In this document: positions 33,961 through 45,694 of the stretch, one piece after another | How positions within the stretch are numbered: the stretch's first letter is position 1 | Layout: each line of letters starts with the position of its first letter | Origin: Saccopteryx bilineata | Taxonomy: Eukaryota > Chordata > Mammalia > Chiroptera > Emballonuridae | Length of the DNA: 64,000 bases | Assembly: GCF_036850765.1 (NCBI RefSeq) | Contig: NC_089495.1 | Span: forward strand, 118,009,033 to 118,073,032 | Direction of reading: 5' to 3' | Made by a program: the position numbers and the translations under genes | The notes under the pieces: model-generated | The model's input: the letters and a program-made list of their open reading frames with translations, nothing else | What the model was told of the DNA's origin: nothing | Databases searched by the model: none

Positions 33961-34322
33961 CCCGGGTTCGATTCCCGGCCAGGGACACACAGGAGAAGCG
34001 CCCATTTGCTTCTCCACCCCTCCGCCACGCCTTCCTCTCTGTCTCTCTCTTCCCCTCCCGCAGCCAAGGCTCCATTGGAGCAAAGATGGCCCGGGCGCTG
34101 GGGATGGCTCTGTGGCCTCTGCCTCAGGCGCTAGAGTGGCTCTGGTTGCAACCTGGAGACGCCCAGGATGGGCAGAGCATCGCCCCCTGGTGGGCAGAGC
34201 ATCGCCCCCTGGTGGGCGTGCGGGGTGGATTCCGGTCGGGCGCATGCGGGAGTCTGTCTGACTGTCTCTCCCCGTTTCCAGCTTAAGAAAAATGCAAAAA
34301 AACAAAACAAAACAAAAAAAAA
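33961..34322 (+). repeat. SINE 'A', 5'-truncated; left recombination partner
   Basis: A tRNA-SINE body starting CCCGGGTTCGATTCCC, lacking the A box. Diagnostic variants are CTCCGCCACGCC before 34031 and GGCTCTGTGGCCTCTGCCTCAGG after 34100. The second set of variants recurs in the SINE at 39457-39866, the first does not. This identifies it as one parent of the chimeric junction SINE. Confidence 0.9.
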
Positions 34323-34688
34323 CCAAGTGCTGCTCTTGTCCTGATCGCACGGAGAACTGACAACCTTATCTTTGACTCACCTGCCTTGTTCATCCCAGGA
34401 ACACAAAGCTTGAGTCTTTTCTGTTTTCATCTCCTCCATTTTGTCTTATTTCAACATCGTTTTCACACACCAGACTTTAAACCCAGAAAATTTTCCTACT
34501 CTTTTCCCCATATAATAAAACTTTGTATCTCTCATCTTCCTATCTTATCCTATTTTTCAAATGTTCTTTGCTAACTTAAAATCATTTAAAACATTTACAT
34601 TTACAGACCAATCAATACAAGTCATCTCCCTCAGCTCTCAGAACCTAGCAGTACCCACCATACGCTACATGGTTCATAAATATTTTTT

Positions 34689-35059
34689 GTTTGTTTGTTT
34701 TTATTTTAAGTGAGAGCAGGGGAGATAGAGAGACAGAATCCCACATGCACCCCAACCAGGATCCACCTGGAAACCCTGGTCTGGGGCCAATGCTCTGTCC
34801 ATTTGGGGCTCATGCTCACAACCGAGCTATTTTTAGCACCTTAGGTGGAAGCTCCACCAAGCCACCCTCAGTGCCCAGGGCCAACCTGCTTGAATCAATC
34901 AAACCATGGCTGCAGGAGGGGAAGAGAGAAAGAGAAAAAGAGAGAAGTGTGTGTGTGGGGGAAGCAGATGGTCACTTCTCCTGTGTGTCCTGACTGGGAA
35001 TTGAACCTGGGACTTCCACACACTGGGTTGACAATCTACCCCTGAGCCAGCTGGCCAGG
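34689..35059 (-). repeat. Diverged tRNA-SINE, antisense (copy 1)
   Basis: The minus strand of an older SINE ending GAGCCAGCTGGCCAGGG. It lies within the duplicated unit. Confidence 0.85.
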
Positions 35060-35317
35060 GAAAATATTTTTGAATGAATTAATAAACTTGCCCCTTCAAA
35101 AAAGAACTTGATAATAATGTGTCTTGTGAATGATGGATGCTTGCCTGTTTATTGAGATAACCATGATATCATGTCAAAGTTATACTGGACTCTACTTTGC
35201 AAGAAACACGTTATGGTTCCACCTGGAATCCCTCACCTTCCACTGAGAGGTCCCCAATTCCTCACCCTCAACACTTGCCACCTAGCTTTAGATATGTGGT
35301 TTAGGGACAGCCTTCCT

Positions 35318-35445
35318 GAGCTGCTCAGGCTGAGTCAGGATTTCTCCTCTGTGCTTCCAGAGCACACGCTGCTAAAGCCCTGAGCTGCTCAGGCTGAGTC
35401 AGGATTTCTCCTCTGTGCTTCCAGAGCACACGCTGCTAAAGCCCT
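35318..35445. repeat. 64-bp tandem duplication (copy 1)
   Basis: Two identical 64-bp units, 35318-35381 and 35382-35445, each beginning GAGCTGCTCAGGCTGAGTCA. It also occurs in copy 2, so it predates the large duplication. Confidence 0.95.
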
Positions 35446-36295
35446 GATCTCGCAGAACTGGAATCTCATCCTGTCTCTTTCTCCTCATCCCAGTAGACTC
35501 AGCTGTTTTGTGAGATCCTCCGTGCATAGCACGAGTCCTGAAACACTAAAGCAAGCACTGTATGTTTGTGGAATGGATCGATGTAGCTTGTTTGTATGAC
35601 TTTTGGGAAGTGTGAATGAGTAAGAAGGGAGCTTGGAAGCCCTTTAGACAAGGGACAAAGAGACAAGGAGATCTGTTTTAGGATTAGAGTGAGACCATAT
35701 AGCTGAAGGTTTTAAGAGTTTTCATGAGACGAGGGCGACTCTCTCAAACAAATCCAGAGACTGAGGGGTAAGGTTTGAGGACAGTAGTTATTGATAATGA
35801 CTTCCAGTCCCATCAGTGCATGCTCTAGCGCTTTGGCATGTCTCTGCTGCACTTCCTAGCACACCACATAGTGCAGAGGGGGATTATCTTCACTGTTCTT
35901 GCTTGCAAATGCTCCTTTAGGCAGGAAAAGATAATGTCCTAGACCAGTGTTTCTGCATCATTCTGCAGGTCAGTTGCTCAGTGAAGACCTGCTCACTCTT
36001 TGACCAGTGTTATCTGATTTTATTTTATTTTTTAGTGGGGAGCATCTGTTGTAGGAGATCTGTATTCCACAGCTAAGTTTTTCCTGGCAAATGATTATCA
36101 CAGTTGTGCTCCCCACAGATATTTTAAAACTAAGAACCACAATCTTATTTTCTAATTGACAAAGTTTCAAGGTGGCATGGCTTCCAGATAGGTGAACGAT
36201 GCTGCCCCTGTCTTCTTTCTCTTACCCTCATTTCTTTAAGTGTCAAAGTCCTGGGACTTATTATGACTCTTCATGAGTCCCAGTGGCTCCTCTGT

Positions 36296-36480
36296 TGTAA
36301 AGTAACTGTTCCTCCAGGTTTGTGTAGAGACACCAAGTCGAAATGAATTTTTAAGGAGTTTTATTAAGGAAGAAATTTATTAATATGCCGGCCGCATATG
36401 ACTAACATGAGGCATAGTTGACCCAAATCGTGCCATCCAGAATATAGCCCCGAGGCAGGTTATATACCTTTGATCACACA
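36296..36480 (-). repeat. Possible LTR fragment (copy 1)
   Basis: The minus strand reads like the R/U5 end of an LTR: a CTTAATAAAACTCC polyadenylation-type stretch followed by CTTGGTGTCTCTACACAAAC. I could not place the U3 or a target duplication. The copy 2 equivalent is 41840-42024. Confidence 0.35.
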
Positions 36481-36530
36481 CACAGGTTGGTGGGAAAAGG
36501 AGGAGGAGGGGAAGTTAACAAAATCATTAG

Positions 36531-36906
36531 TGTAAGGTATTTTTCCCCGTCAAGAAGGAAGGAAGGGGCTGGAGCCACGAAGTGTGGAATAGTAAAAGGC
36601 TTTATTGAGTACAGAGCGCATCCCGCCTGGCGAGGTTCCCTGGCCCCGAGGGAAGATGGAGGCCAGGGAAATCGCAAGGAGTGACCCGTGTGGGCAAATT
36701 TAAAGGGGTCCTCTAGGGAAGTTGGGCTAATATGACGTAGTGAAATCTCACTGGCTGACAGTCACTTTTTTCCCAAGGACTCCTGGGAAGTTTCTTTTGG
36801 CGCTCTTGGTTGTGGGCGGTCCTAGCCAAAGTTCACGGGTCTGGGTTCTCCACATGTCCATCTCCCATTATCCACCCACTTTACAATTAGCAAGCTTACA
36901 ACATTC
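36531..36906 (-). repeat. ERV1-type solo LTR, antisense (copy 1)
   Basis: The minus strand contains CGCCAAAAGAAACTTCCCAG, a TATA-like TTTAAATT, GGGAACCTCG...ATGCGCTCTGTACTCAATAAAGCC and the U5 end GGGGAAAAATACCTTACA. These match in order the LTR halves of the class I ERV at 54064-56202. The left end TGTAAGG at 36531 is clear; the U3 start near 36906 is approximate. Confidence 0.7.
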
Positions 36907-36914
36907 GTCTATAG

Positions 36915-37231
36915 CAGGGGTCAGGAATCTTTTTGGCTGAGAGCCATGAACACCACATATTTTAAAATGTAATTCTGTGAAAGCCATACAATGACCTGTG
37001 TACGTTACGCATTATCCAATAAAAATTTGGTGTTATCTCAGAGGACAGCTGTGATTGGCTCCAGCCACCCACAACCATGAACATAAGCGGTAGGAAATGA
37101 ATGAGTTGTAATACATGAGAATAGTTTTATATTTTTAACATTATTTTTTTTATTAAAGATTTGTCTGCGAGCCAGATGCAGCCATCGAAAGAGCCATATC
37201 TGGCTTGCGAGCCATAGGTTCCCGACCCCTG
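36915..37231. mobile_element. Non-autonomous hAT MITE (CAGGGGTC family, copy 1)
   Basis: 317 bp with ends CAGGGGTCAGGAATC...GGTTCCCGACCCCTG and a perfect 8-bp duplication GTCTATAG (36907-36914, 37232-37239). Its interior (GAGCCAGATGCAGCC, GAGCCATA) differs from the other hAT families here. Confidence 0.93.
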
Positions 37232-37893
37232 GTCTATAGAATTAAAAAAAAATATTTCTACATATTAAAATTTATAAGGTAACACAATAGTGAAAAATTT
37301 TGTTTTACATATTAAAGACATTCCCAAACCTTTCAGTGTTCATCTGCTATCCCTTTGTCTATGCGCCTTCGGGATGGGAGGGGGGGCCTACATGGCGCCA
37401 GGGGGTAAGTGTCCGTGAATGGCCCATCAAGTAAGGACAGAGTGAGTGAGTGGGAAAGGGCTCGCTTAGTCTCTCTTCCCTCCCCCGCGCCTGGCTAGGT
37501 GTTTATCCTCTTCCTCACAGGTGTGGGGGAAGGGAGGGAATCCAAGTTTCCCATCTACTTCCATTCAAAACCTAGCACAAAATTTCTCTGTTTACAACAC
37601 AATGCTGTCGTTCATCCTGAGTTGGTGCAAATCACACACAAGTATAAAAATCATATTTACAAAATCTCTCTGTATGATTTACAAAATTTGGCCCAAATTA
37701 TAAAATGCCCTTTAAGCTACCTAGTAAAAGGGGTTTAATACACAGTATTTCTCTGTAAGCCAGGAAACTTTCACATTCCTCTCCCCTCACTCCCTACAGA
37801 AAGAAGAGGACAAGAAACTTGACTTTTTCTCCTAAAATATTAATATTAATTTTTCCATTCTTTGGTACCTTACTACACTCAGAACCAAGGATG

Positions 37894-38330
37894 TGCCTGA
37901 CCAGGCAGTGGCACAGGAAATAGAGCATTGCCCAGGGACACTGAGGACCCAGGTTTGAAACCCTGAGGTTGCTGGCTTGAGCGTGGACTCATTAGGCTTG
38001 AGCGCGGGCTCATTAGGCTTGAGCATGGGGTCGTTAGGTTGAACATGGGATCATAGACATTAAACCATGGTTCATGTTGGCTTGACCTTTGGCTTGAGCC
38101 CAAAGGTTGCTGGCATGAAGCCCAAGGTCACTGGATTAAGCAAGGGGTCACTGGCTCGGCTGAAGGCCCCCAGTCGGGGCACATATGAGAAAGCGATCAA
38201 TGAACAACGAAGGTGCTGCAACAAAGAATTGATGCTTTTCATCTCTCTTCTTATTGTCTATCTGTTGCTGTCTCTCTCTCTCTCTCCTCTCCTCTCTCTC
38301 TTGTTAAAAAAACAACAAAAAAAAAAAACA
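37894..38330 (+). repeat. SINE of the CTGACCAGG family (copy 1)
   Basis: It begins GCCTGACCAGGCAGTGGCAC and ends after a (CT)n and A-rich tail. The flanks are AGAACCAAGGATG (37881-37893) and AGGAACCAAAGATG (38331-38344). Confidence 0.9.
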
Positions 38331-39110
38331 AGGAACCAAAGATGCTGTCACATGTCCACAATGACTTCTCAGAAGCTTGCCTGATTCATCAGGGAGAGAG
38401 GCTGTATTAGCCACACCAGGAAACCCATCACTTTTTCAGAGTGTATCTTCCTTGGAGTTAATGGAAAATTTGAAATTTTTATCTGCAAATTTATTAGCTG
38501 CCTGTTTTCAAAAGCTGTAAATGACACCAGCTCAGACATCCCGTCCTTTGTGACAAGGCTCTGAGAAAGTGTATGTCAGAAAAACCCAGTTTGCAGCCCC
38601 ATTGATTTTTATGATATATATTTTTAGAGGAGATGTCCTCCTCTTTAGGGGACTTGACATGCTGAGAACAGATACCCAGAAACACACTGACTCTTGGATT
38701 TAAAATTGTCAAAGGCATTCTCAGTGTCTCAGAGGCGATTCTGGCTTTCAAGCAAATGTCTCTCACTTTTCATAAATCATGTATCCAGTCCCTAGTCACA
38801 GTAAAAAATAACTTATATTGAAAAAATACAAAGTCAGCTATGAAGCTATGAGAATAATCAATTCCTTTTCAAGTGCACTCTTGCTCCTGGTGGGAGGTCC
38901 TGGGCTGCGTTCCCATCACCACACTGGTTAGTGTGATCCTGGCTAACGGAGGATGAACATTTCTCTGGGGTTTACCTTTACTGCCCTAAGGCTCTAATTA
39001 CTGTACTCTGCCAGAAACCAATGGTGCAGAATGTTTGAGTTCACATTTCCTGGCCTTGCTGCCATCTAGACAATTCGTATATAGGAACATGGATTTGGAT
39101 TCATCTAGAC

Positions 39111-39456
39111 CAGTGGTAGTCAACCTGGTCCCTACCGCCCACTAGTGGGCATTCCAGCTTTCATGGTTGGCGGTAGTGGAGCAACCAAAGTATAAATAAA
39201 AAGATAGATTTAACTATAGTAAGTTGTTTTATAAAGATTTATTCTGTCAAACTTAGCAAAAATCCGACATAAAGTACTTGGTAGGTAATTATTATTATAT
39301 GCTTTAACTTGCTGTAACTCTGTTTTATAAATTTTATAAAGTAAAGTTATTTCTTTACTTTATAAATCACCATTACTGTGGAATTGGTGGGCGGTTAGAA
39401 AATTTTACTACTAACAGAGATACAAAAGTGAGCAGTAGGTATAAAAAGGTTGACTA
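39111..39456 (+). mobile_element. hAT element, right end missing (copy 1)
   Basis: It begins CAGTGGTAGTCAACCTGGTCC with the left flank ATCTAGAC. It runs into SINE B sequence and then jumps to SINE A flank, so its right terminus is absent. The complete version is at 44655-45415. Confidence 0.8.
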
Positions 39457-39866
39457 GGCCCTGGCCGGTTGTCTCAGTGGTAGAGCGTCGGCCTGGCGTG
39501 TGGGGGACCTGGGTTTGATTCCCGGCCAAGGCACATAGGAGAAGCACCCATTTGCTTCTCCACCCCCTCCCCTCCTTCCTCTCTGTCTCTCTCTTCCCCT
39601 CCCGCAGCCAAGGCTCCATTGGAGCAAAGATGGCCCGGGCGCTGGGGATGGCTCTGTGGCCTCTGCCTCAGGCGCTAGAGTGGCTCTGGTTGCAACCTGG
39701 AGACGCCCAGGATGGGCAGAGCATCGCCCCCTGGTGGGCAGAGCATCGCCCCCTGGTGGGCGTGCGGGGTGGATTCCGGTCGGGCGCATGCGGGAGTCTG
39801 TCTGACTGTCTCTCCCCGTTTCCAGCTTAAGAAAAATGCAAAAAAACAAAACAAAACAAAAAAAAA
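39457..39866 (+). repeat. Chimeric SINE at the duplication junction
   Basis: Up to position 39574 it carries SINE B variants (TTGTCTCAGTGG, CCCCCTCCCCTCC) and SINE B's left flank AGGTTGACTA. From 39639 onward it carries SINE A variants (GGGCGCTGG, CTGTGGCCTCTGCCTCAGG) and SINE A's tail AAAACAAAACAAAAC with flank CCAAGTGCTGC. It therefore lacks matching target duplications, as expected for a recombination product. Confidence 0.95.
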
Positions 39867-40232
39867 CCAAGTGCTGCTCTTGTCCTGATCGCACGGAGAA
39901 CTGACAACCTTATCTTTGACTCACCTGCCTTGTTCATCCCAGGAACACAAAGCTTGAGTCTTTTCTGTTTTCATCTCCTCCATTTTGTCTTATTTCAACA
40001 TCGTTTTCACACACCAGACTTTAAACCCAGAAAATTTTCCTACTCTTTTCCCCATATAATAAAACTTTGTATCTCTCATCTTCCTATCTTATCCTATTTT
40101 TCAAATGTTCTTTGCTAACTTAAAATCATTTAAAACATTTACATTTACAGACCAATCAATACAAGTCATCTCCCTCAGCTCTCAGAACCTAGCAGTACCC
40201 ACCATACGCTACATGGTTCATAAATATTTTTT

Positions 40233-40603
40233 GTTTGTTTGTTTTTATTTTAAGTGAGAGCAGGGGAGATAGAGAGACAGAATCCCACATGCACCCCAAC
40301 CAGGATCCACCTGGAAACCCTGGTCTGGGGCCAATGCTCTGTCCATTTGGGGCTCATGCTCACAACCGAGCTATTTTTAGCACCTTAGGTGGAAGCTCCA
40401 CCAAGCCACCCTCAGTGCCCAGGGCCAACCTGCTTGAATCAATCAAACCATGGCTGCAGGAGGGGAAGAGAGAAAGAGAAAAAGAGAGAAGTGTGTGTGT
40501 GGGGGAAGCAGATGGTCACTTCTCCTGTGTGTCCTGACTGGGAATTGAACCTGGGACTTCCACACACTGGGTTGACAATCTACCCCTGAGCCAGCTGGCC
40601 AGG
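40233..40603 (-). repeat. Diverged tRNA-SINE, antisense (copy 2)
   Basis: The second copy of the SINE at 34689-35059, offset by 5,544 bp. Confidence 0.85.
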
Positions 40604-40861
40604 GAAAATATTTTTGAATGAATTAATAAACTTGCCCCTTCAAAAAAGAACTTGATAATAATGTGTCTTGTGAATGATGGATGCTTGCCTGTTTATTGAG
40701 ATAACCATGATATCATGTCAAAGTTATACTGGACTCTACTTTGCAAGAAACACGTTATGGTTCCACCTGGAATCCCTCACCTTCCACTGAGAGGTCCCCA
40801 ATTCCTCACCCTCAACACTTGCCACCTAGCTTTAGATATGTGGTTTAGGGACAGCCTTCCT

Positions 40862-40989
40862 GAGCTGCTCAGGCTGAGTCAGGATTTCTCCTCTGTGCTT
40901 CCAGAGCACACGCTGCTAAAGCCCTGAGCTGCTCAGGCTGAGTCAGGATTTCTCCTCTGTGCTTCCAGAGCACACGCTGCTAAAGCCCT
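40862..40989. repeat. 64-bp tandem duplication (copy 2)
   Basis: The same two-unit repeat as at 35318-35445, offset by 5,544 bp. Confidence 0.95.
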
Positions 40990-41839
40990 GATCTCGCAGA
41001 ACTGGAATCTCATCCTGTCTCTTTCTCCTCATCCCAGTAGACTCAGCTGTTTTGTGAGATCCTCCGTGCATAGCACGAGTCCTGAAACACTAAAGCAAGC
41101 ACTGTATGTTTGTGGAATGGATCGATGTAGCTTGTTTGTATGACTTTTGGGAAGTGTGAATGAGTAAGAAGGGAGCTTGGAAGCCCTTTAGACAAGGGAC
41201 AAAGAGACAAGGAGATCTGTTTTAGGATTAGAGTGAGACCATATAGCTGAAGGTTTTAAGAGTTTTCATGAGACGAGGGCGACTCTCTCAAACAAATCCA
41301 GAGACTGAGGGGTAAGGTTTGAGGACAGTAGTTATTGATAATGACTTCCAGTCCCATCAGTGCATGCTCTAGCGCTTTGGCATGTCTCTGCTGCACTTCC
41401 TAGCACACCACATAGTGCAGAGGGGGATTATCTTCACTGTTCTTGCTTGCAAATGCTCCTTTAGGCAGGAAAAGATAATGTCCTAGACCAGTGTTTCTGC
41501 ATCATTCTGCAGGTCAGTTGCTCAGTGAAGACCTGCTCACTCTTTGACCAGTGTTATCTGATTTTATTTTATTTTTTAGTGGGGAGCATCTGTTGTAGGA
41601 GATCTGTATTCCACAGCTAAGTTTTTCCTGGCAAATGATTATCACAGTTGTGCTCCCCACAGATATTTTAAAACTAAGAACCACAATCTTATTTTCTAAT
41701 TGACAAAGTTTCAAGGTGGCATGGCTTCCAGATAGGTGAACGATGCTGCCCCTGTCTTCTTTCTCTTACCCTCATTTCTTTAAGTGTCAAAGTCCTGGGA
41801 CTTATTATGACTCTTCATGAGTCCCAGTGGCTCCTCTGT

Positions 41840-42024
41840 TGTAAAGTAACTGTTCCTCCAGGTTTGCGTAGAGACACCAAGTCGAAATGAATTTTTAAGG
41901 AGTTTTATTAAGGAAGAAATTTATTAATATGCCGGCCGCATATGACTAACATGAGGCATAGTTGACCCAAATCGTGCCATCCAGAATATAGCCCCGAGGC
42001 AGGTTATATACCTTTGATCACACA
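41840..42024 (-). repeat. Possible LTR fragment (copy 2)
   Basis: The duplicate of 36296-36480. It contains the C at 41867 that differs from T at 36323. Confidence 0.35.
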
Positions 42025-42074
42025 CACAGGTTGGTGGGAAAAGGAGGAGGAGGGGAAGTTAACAAAATCATTAG

Positions 42075-42450
42075 TGTAAGGTATTTTTCCCCGTCAAGAA
42101 GGAAGGAAGGGGCTGGAGCCACGAAGTGTGGAATAGTAAAAGGCTTTATTGAGTACAGAGCGCATCCCGCCTGGCGAGGTTCCCTGGCCCCGAGGGAAGA
42201 TGGAGGCCAGGGAAATCGCAAGGAGTGACCCGTGTGGGCAAATTTAAAGGGGTCCTCTAGGGAAGTTGGGCTAATATGACGTAGTGAAATCTCACTGGCT
42301 GACAGTCACTTTTTTCCCAAGGACTCCTGGGAAGTTTCTTTTGGCGCTCTTGGTTGTGGGCGGTCCTAGCCAAAGTTCACGGGTCTGGGTTCTCCACATG
42401 TCCATCTCCCATTATCCACCCACTTTACAATTAGCAAGCTTACAACATTC
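42075..42450 (-). repeat. ERV1-type solo LTR, antisense (copy 2)
   Basis: The duplicate of 36531-36906, offset by 5,544 bp. Confidence 0.7.
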
Positions 42451-42458
42451 GTCTATAG

Positions 42459-42775
42459 CAGGGGTCAGGAATCTTTTTGGCTGAGAGCCATGAACACCAC
42501 ATATTTTAAAATGTAATTCTGTGAAAGCCATACAATGACCTGTGTACGTTACGCATTATCCAATAAAAATTTGGTGTTATCTCAGAGGACAGCTGTGATT
42601 GGCTCCAGCCACCCACAACCATGAACATAAGCGGTAGGAAATGAATGAGTTGTAATACATGAGAATAGTTTTATATTTTTAACATTATTTTTTTTATTAA
42701 AGATTTGTCTGCGAGCCAGATGCAGCCATCGAAAGAGCCATATCTGGCTTGCGAGCCATAGGTTCCCGACCCCTG
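42459..42775. mobile_element. Non-autonomous hAT MITE (CAGGGGTC family, copy 2)
   Basis: The duplicate of 36915-37231, with the same GTCTATAG flanks at 42451 and 42776. Confidence 0.93.
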
Positions 42776-43437
42776 GTCTATAGAATTAAAAAAAAATATT
42801 TCTACATATTAAAATTTATAAGGTAACACAATAGTGAAAAATTTTGTTTTACATATTAAAGACATTCCCAAACCTTTCAGTGTTCATCTGCTATCCCTTT
42901 GTCTATGCGCCTTCGGGATGGGAGGGGGGGCCTACATGGCGCCAGGGGGTAAGTGTCCGTGAATGGCCCATCAAGTAAGGACAGAGTGAGTGAGTGGGAA
43001 AGGGCTCGCTTAGTCTCTCTTCCCTCCCCCGCGCCTGGCTAGGTGTTTATCCTCTTCCTCACAGGTGTGGGGGAAGGGAGGGAATCCAAGTTTCCCATCT
43101 ACTTCCATTCAAAACCTAGCACAAAATTTCTCTGTTTACAACACAATGCTGTCGTTCATCCTGAGTTGGTGCAAATCACACACAAGTATAAAAATCATAT
43201 TTACAAAATCTCTCTGTATGATTTACAAAATTTGGCCCAAATTATAAAATGCCCTTTAAGCTACCTAGTAAAAGGGGTTTAATACACAGTATTTCTCTGT
43301 AAGCCAGGAAACTTTCACATTCCTCTCCCCTCACTCCCTACAGAAAGAAGAGGACAAGAAACTTGACTTTTTCTCCTAAAATATTAATATTAATTTTTCC
43401 ATTCTTTGGTACCTTACTACACTCAGAACCAAGGATG

Positions 43438-43874
43438 TGCCTGACCAGGCAGTGGCACAGGAAATAGAGCATTGCCCAGGGACACTGAGGACCCAGGTTT
43501 GAAACCCTGAGGTTGCTGGCTTGAGCGTGGACTCATTAGGCTTGAGCGCGGGCTCATTAGGCTTGAGCATGGGGTCGTTAGGTTGAACATGGGATCATAG
43601 ACATTAAACCATGGTTCATGTTGGCTTGACCTTTGGCTTGAGCCCAAAGGTTGCTGGCATGAAGCCCAAGGTCACTGGATTAAGCAAGGGGTCACTGGCT
43701 CGGCTGAAGGCCCCCAGTCGGGGCACATATGAGAAAGCGATCAATGAACAACGAAGGTGCTGCAACAAAGAATTGATGCTTTTCATCTCTCTTCTTATTG
43801 TCTATCTGTTGCTGTCTCTCTCTCTCTCTCCTCTCCTCTCTCTCTTGTTAAAAAAACAACAAAAAAAAAAAACA
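43438..43874 (+). repeat. SINE of the CTGACCAGG family (copy 2)
   Basis: The duplicate of 37894-38330. Confidence 0.9.
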
Positions 43875-44654
43875 AGGAACCAAAGATGCTGTCACATGTC
43901 CACAATGACTTCTCAGAAGCTTGCCTGATTCATCAGGGAGAGAGGCTGTATTAGCCACACCAGGAAACCCATCACTTTTTCAGAGTGTATCTTCCTTGGA
44001 GTTAATGGAAAATTTGAAATTTTTATCTGCAAATTTATTAGCTGCCTGTTTTCAAAAGCTGTAAATGACACCAGCTCAGACATCCCGTCCTTTGTGACAA
44101 GGCTCTGAGAAAGTGTATGTCAGAAAAACCCAGTTTGCAGCCCCATTGATTTTTATGATATATATTTTTAGAGGAGATGTCCTCCTCTTTAGGGGACTTG
44201 ACATGCTGAGAACAGATACCCAGAAACACACTGACTCTTGGATTTAAAATTGTCAAAGGCATTCTCAGTGTCTCAGAGGCGATTCTGGCTTTCAAGCAAA
44301 TGTCTCTCACTTTTCATAAATCATGTATCCAGTCCCTAGTCACAGTAAAAAATAACTTATATTGAAAAAATACAAAGTCAGCTATGAAGCTATGAGAATA
44401 ATCAATTCCTTTTCAAGTGCACTCTTGCTCCTGGTGGGAGGTCCTGGGCTGCGTTCCCATCACCACACTGGTTAGTGTGATCCTGGCTAACGGAGGATGA
44501 ACATTTCTCTGGGGTTTACCTTTACTGCCCTAAGGCTCTAATTACTGTACTCTGCCAGAAACCAATGGTGCAGAATGTTTGAGTTCACATTTCCTGGCCT
44601 TGCTGCCATCTAGACAATTCGTATATAGGAACATGGATTTGGATTCATCTAGAC

Positions 44655-45415
44655 CAGTGGTAGTCAACCTGGTCCCTACCGCCCACTAGTGGGCATTCCA
44701 GCTTTCATGGTTGGCGGTAGTGGAGCAACCAAAGTATAAATAAAAAGATAGATTTAACTATAGTAAGTTGTTTTATAAAGATTTATTCTGTCAAACTTAG
44801 CAAAAATCCGACATAAAGTACTTGGTAGGTAATTATTATTATATGCTTTAACTTGCTGTAACTCTGTTTTATAAATTTTATAAAGTAAAGTTATTTCTTT
44901 ACTTTATAAATCACCATTACTGTGGAATTGGTGGGCGGTTAGAAAATTTTACTACTAACAGAGATACAAAAGTGAGCAGTAGGTATAAAAAGGTTGACTA
45001 GGCCCTGGCCGGTTGTCTCAGTGGTAGAGCGTCGGCCTGGCGTGTGGGGGACCTGGGTTTGATTCCCGGCCAAGGCACATAGGAGAAGCACCCATTTGCT
45101 TCTCCACCCCCTCCCCTCCTTCCTCTCTGTCTCTCTCTTCCCCTCCCGCAGCCAAGGCTCCATTGGAGCAAAGATGGCCCGGTCGCTGGGGATGGCTCCT
45201 TGGCCTCTGCCCCAGGCACTAAAGTGGCTCTGGTCAGGGCAGAGCGACGCCCTGGAGGGGCAGAGCATTGCCTCCTGGCGGGCAAAGCGTCGCCCCCTGG
45301 TGGGCGTGCTGGGTGGATCCCAGTTGGGCGCATGCGGGAGTCTGTCTGACTGTCTCTCCCCGTTTCCAGCTTCAGAAAAATACAAAAAAAAAAAAAAGAA
45401 GGTTGACTACCCCTG
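44655..45415 (+). mobile_element. hAT element, complete, with nested SINE B
   Basis: Ends CAGTGGTAGTCAACC...GGTTGACTACCCCTG, with flanks ATCTAGAC (44647-44654) and CTCTAGAT (45416-45423), six of eight matching. SINE B (45001-45399) is inserted 10-15 bp from its right end. Confidence 0.82.
45001..45399 (+). repeat. SINE 'B'; right recombination partner
   Basis: A full-length SINE with the duplication AGGTTGACTA (44991-45000, 45400-45409). The private variant GGTCGCTGG (T at 45183) and CTCCTTGGCCTCTGCCCCAGG distinguish its 3' part from SINE A. Confidence 0.93.
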
Positions 45416-45465
45416 CTCTAGATAGTAGTTCCCCTTGGGGCCCATGATGAGGGTAGTGGTGTCTG

Positions 45466-45532
45466 TGTACACATGAGTGTGTGTACATGTGCATGTGTGT
45501 GAGTGTGTAGGCATGTGCATGCTTGTGTGTGT
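45466..45532. repeat. (GT)n-like low-complexity tract
   Basis: An imperfect GTGTGT/GCATGT run in otherwise unassigned sequence. Confidence 0.6.
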
Positions 45533-45694
45533 GCACTAGGGAATGGTACAGGTACTATTTTCAAGACTTGAAAAAGCTTGATGGAAACAGCTTGTTTGTA
45601 TAAAGTAAGATTATACAGTCTAACTAAATAATGTGTTTCTTGGCTGTGGGCTAGAATTTCATTTTTGGGGGCATAGTATAGACAAGATGAATTC

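Larger units (their letters stand above)
34031..39574 (+). repeat. 5,544-bp tandem duplication, copy 1
   Basis: Every landmark in this block recurs exactly 5,544 bp to the right. The order is SINE A 3' part, antisense SINE, 64-bp tandem repeat, LTR fragment, ERV1-type solo LTR, hAT, second-family SINE, hAT 5' part, SINE B 5' part. By eye I found one substitution: T at 36323 versus C at 41867. Breakpoints fall in a 64-bp tract identical between the two parental SINEs (34031-34094). Confidence 0.95.
39575..45118 (+). repeat. 5,544-bp tandem duplication, copy 2
   Basis: A direct repeat of 34031-39574. It begins inside the chimeric SINE 39457-39866 and ends inside SINE B at 45001-45399. The unique right flank resumes at the remaining half of SINE B and the hAT right end, showing that this copy carries the ancestral right junction. 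Confidence 0.95.

Noticed and set aside
34031..45118. Tandem copies as a pure assembly error
   Set aside because: A misassembly would not normally make a chimeric SINE with the correct variants of both parents and a sheared hAT at the junction. It cannot be fully excluded without reads.
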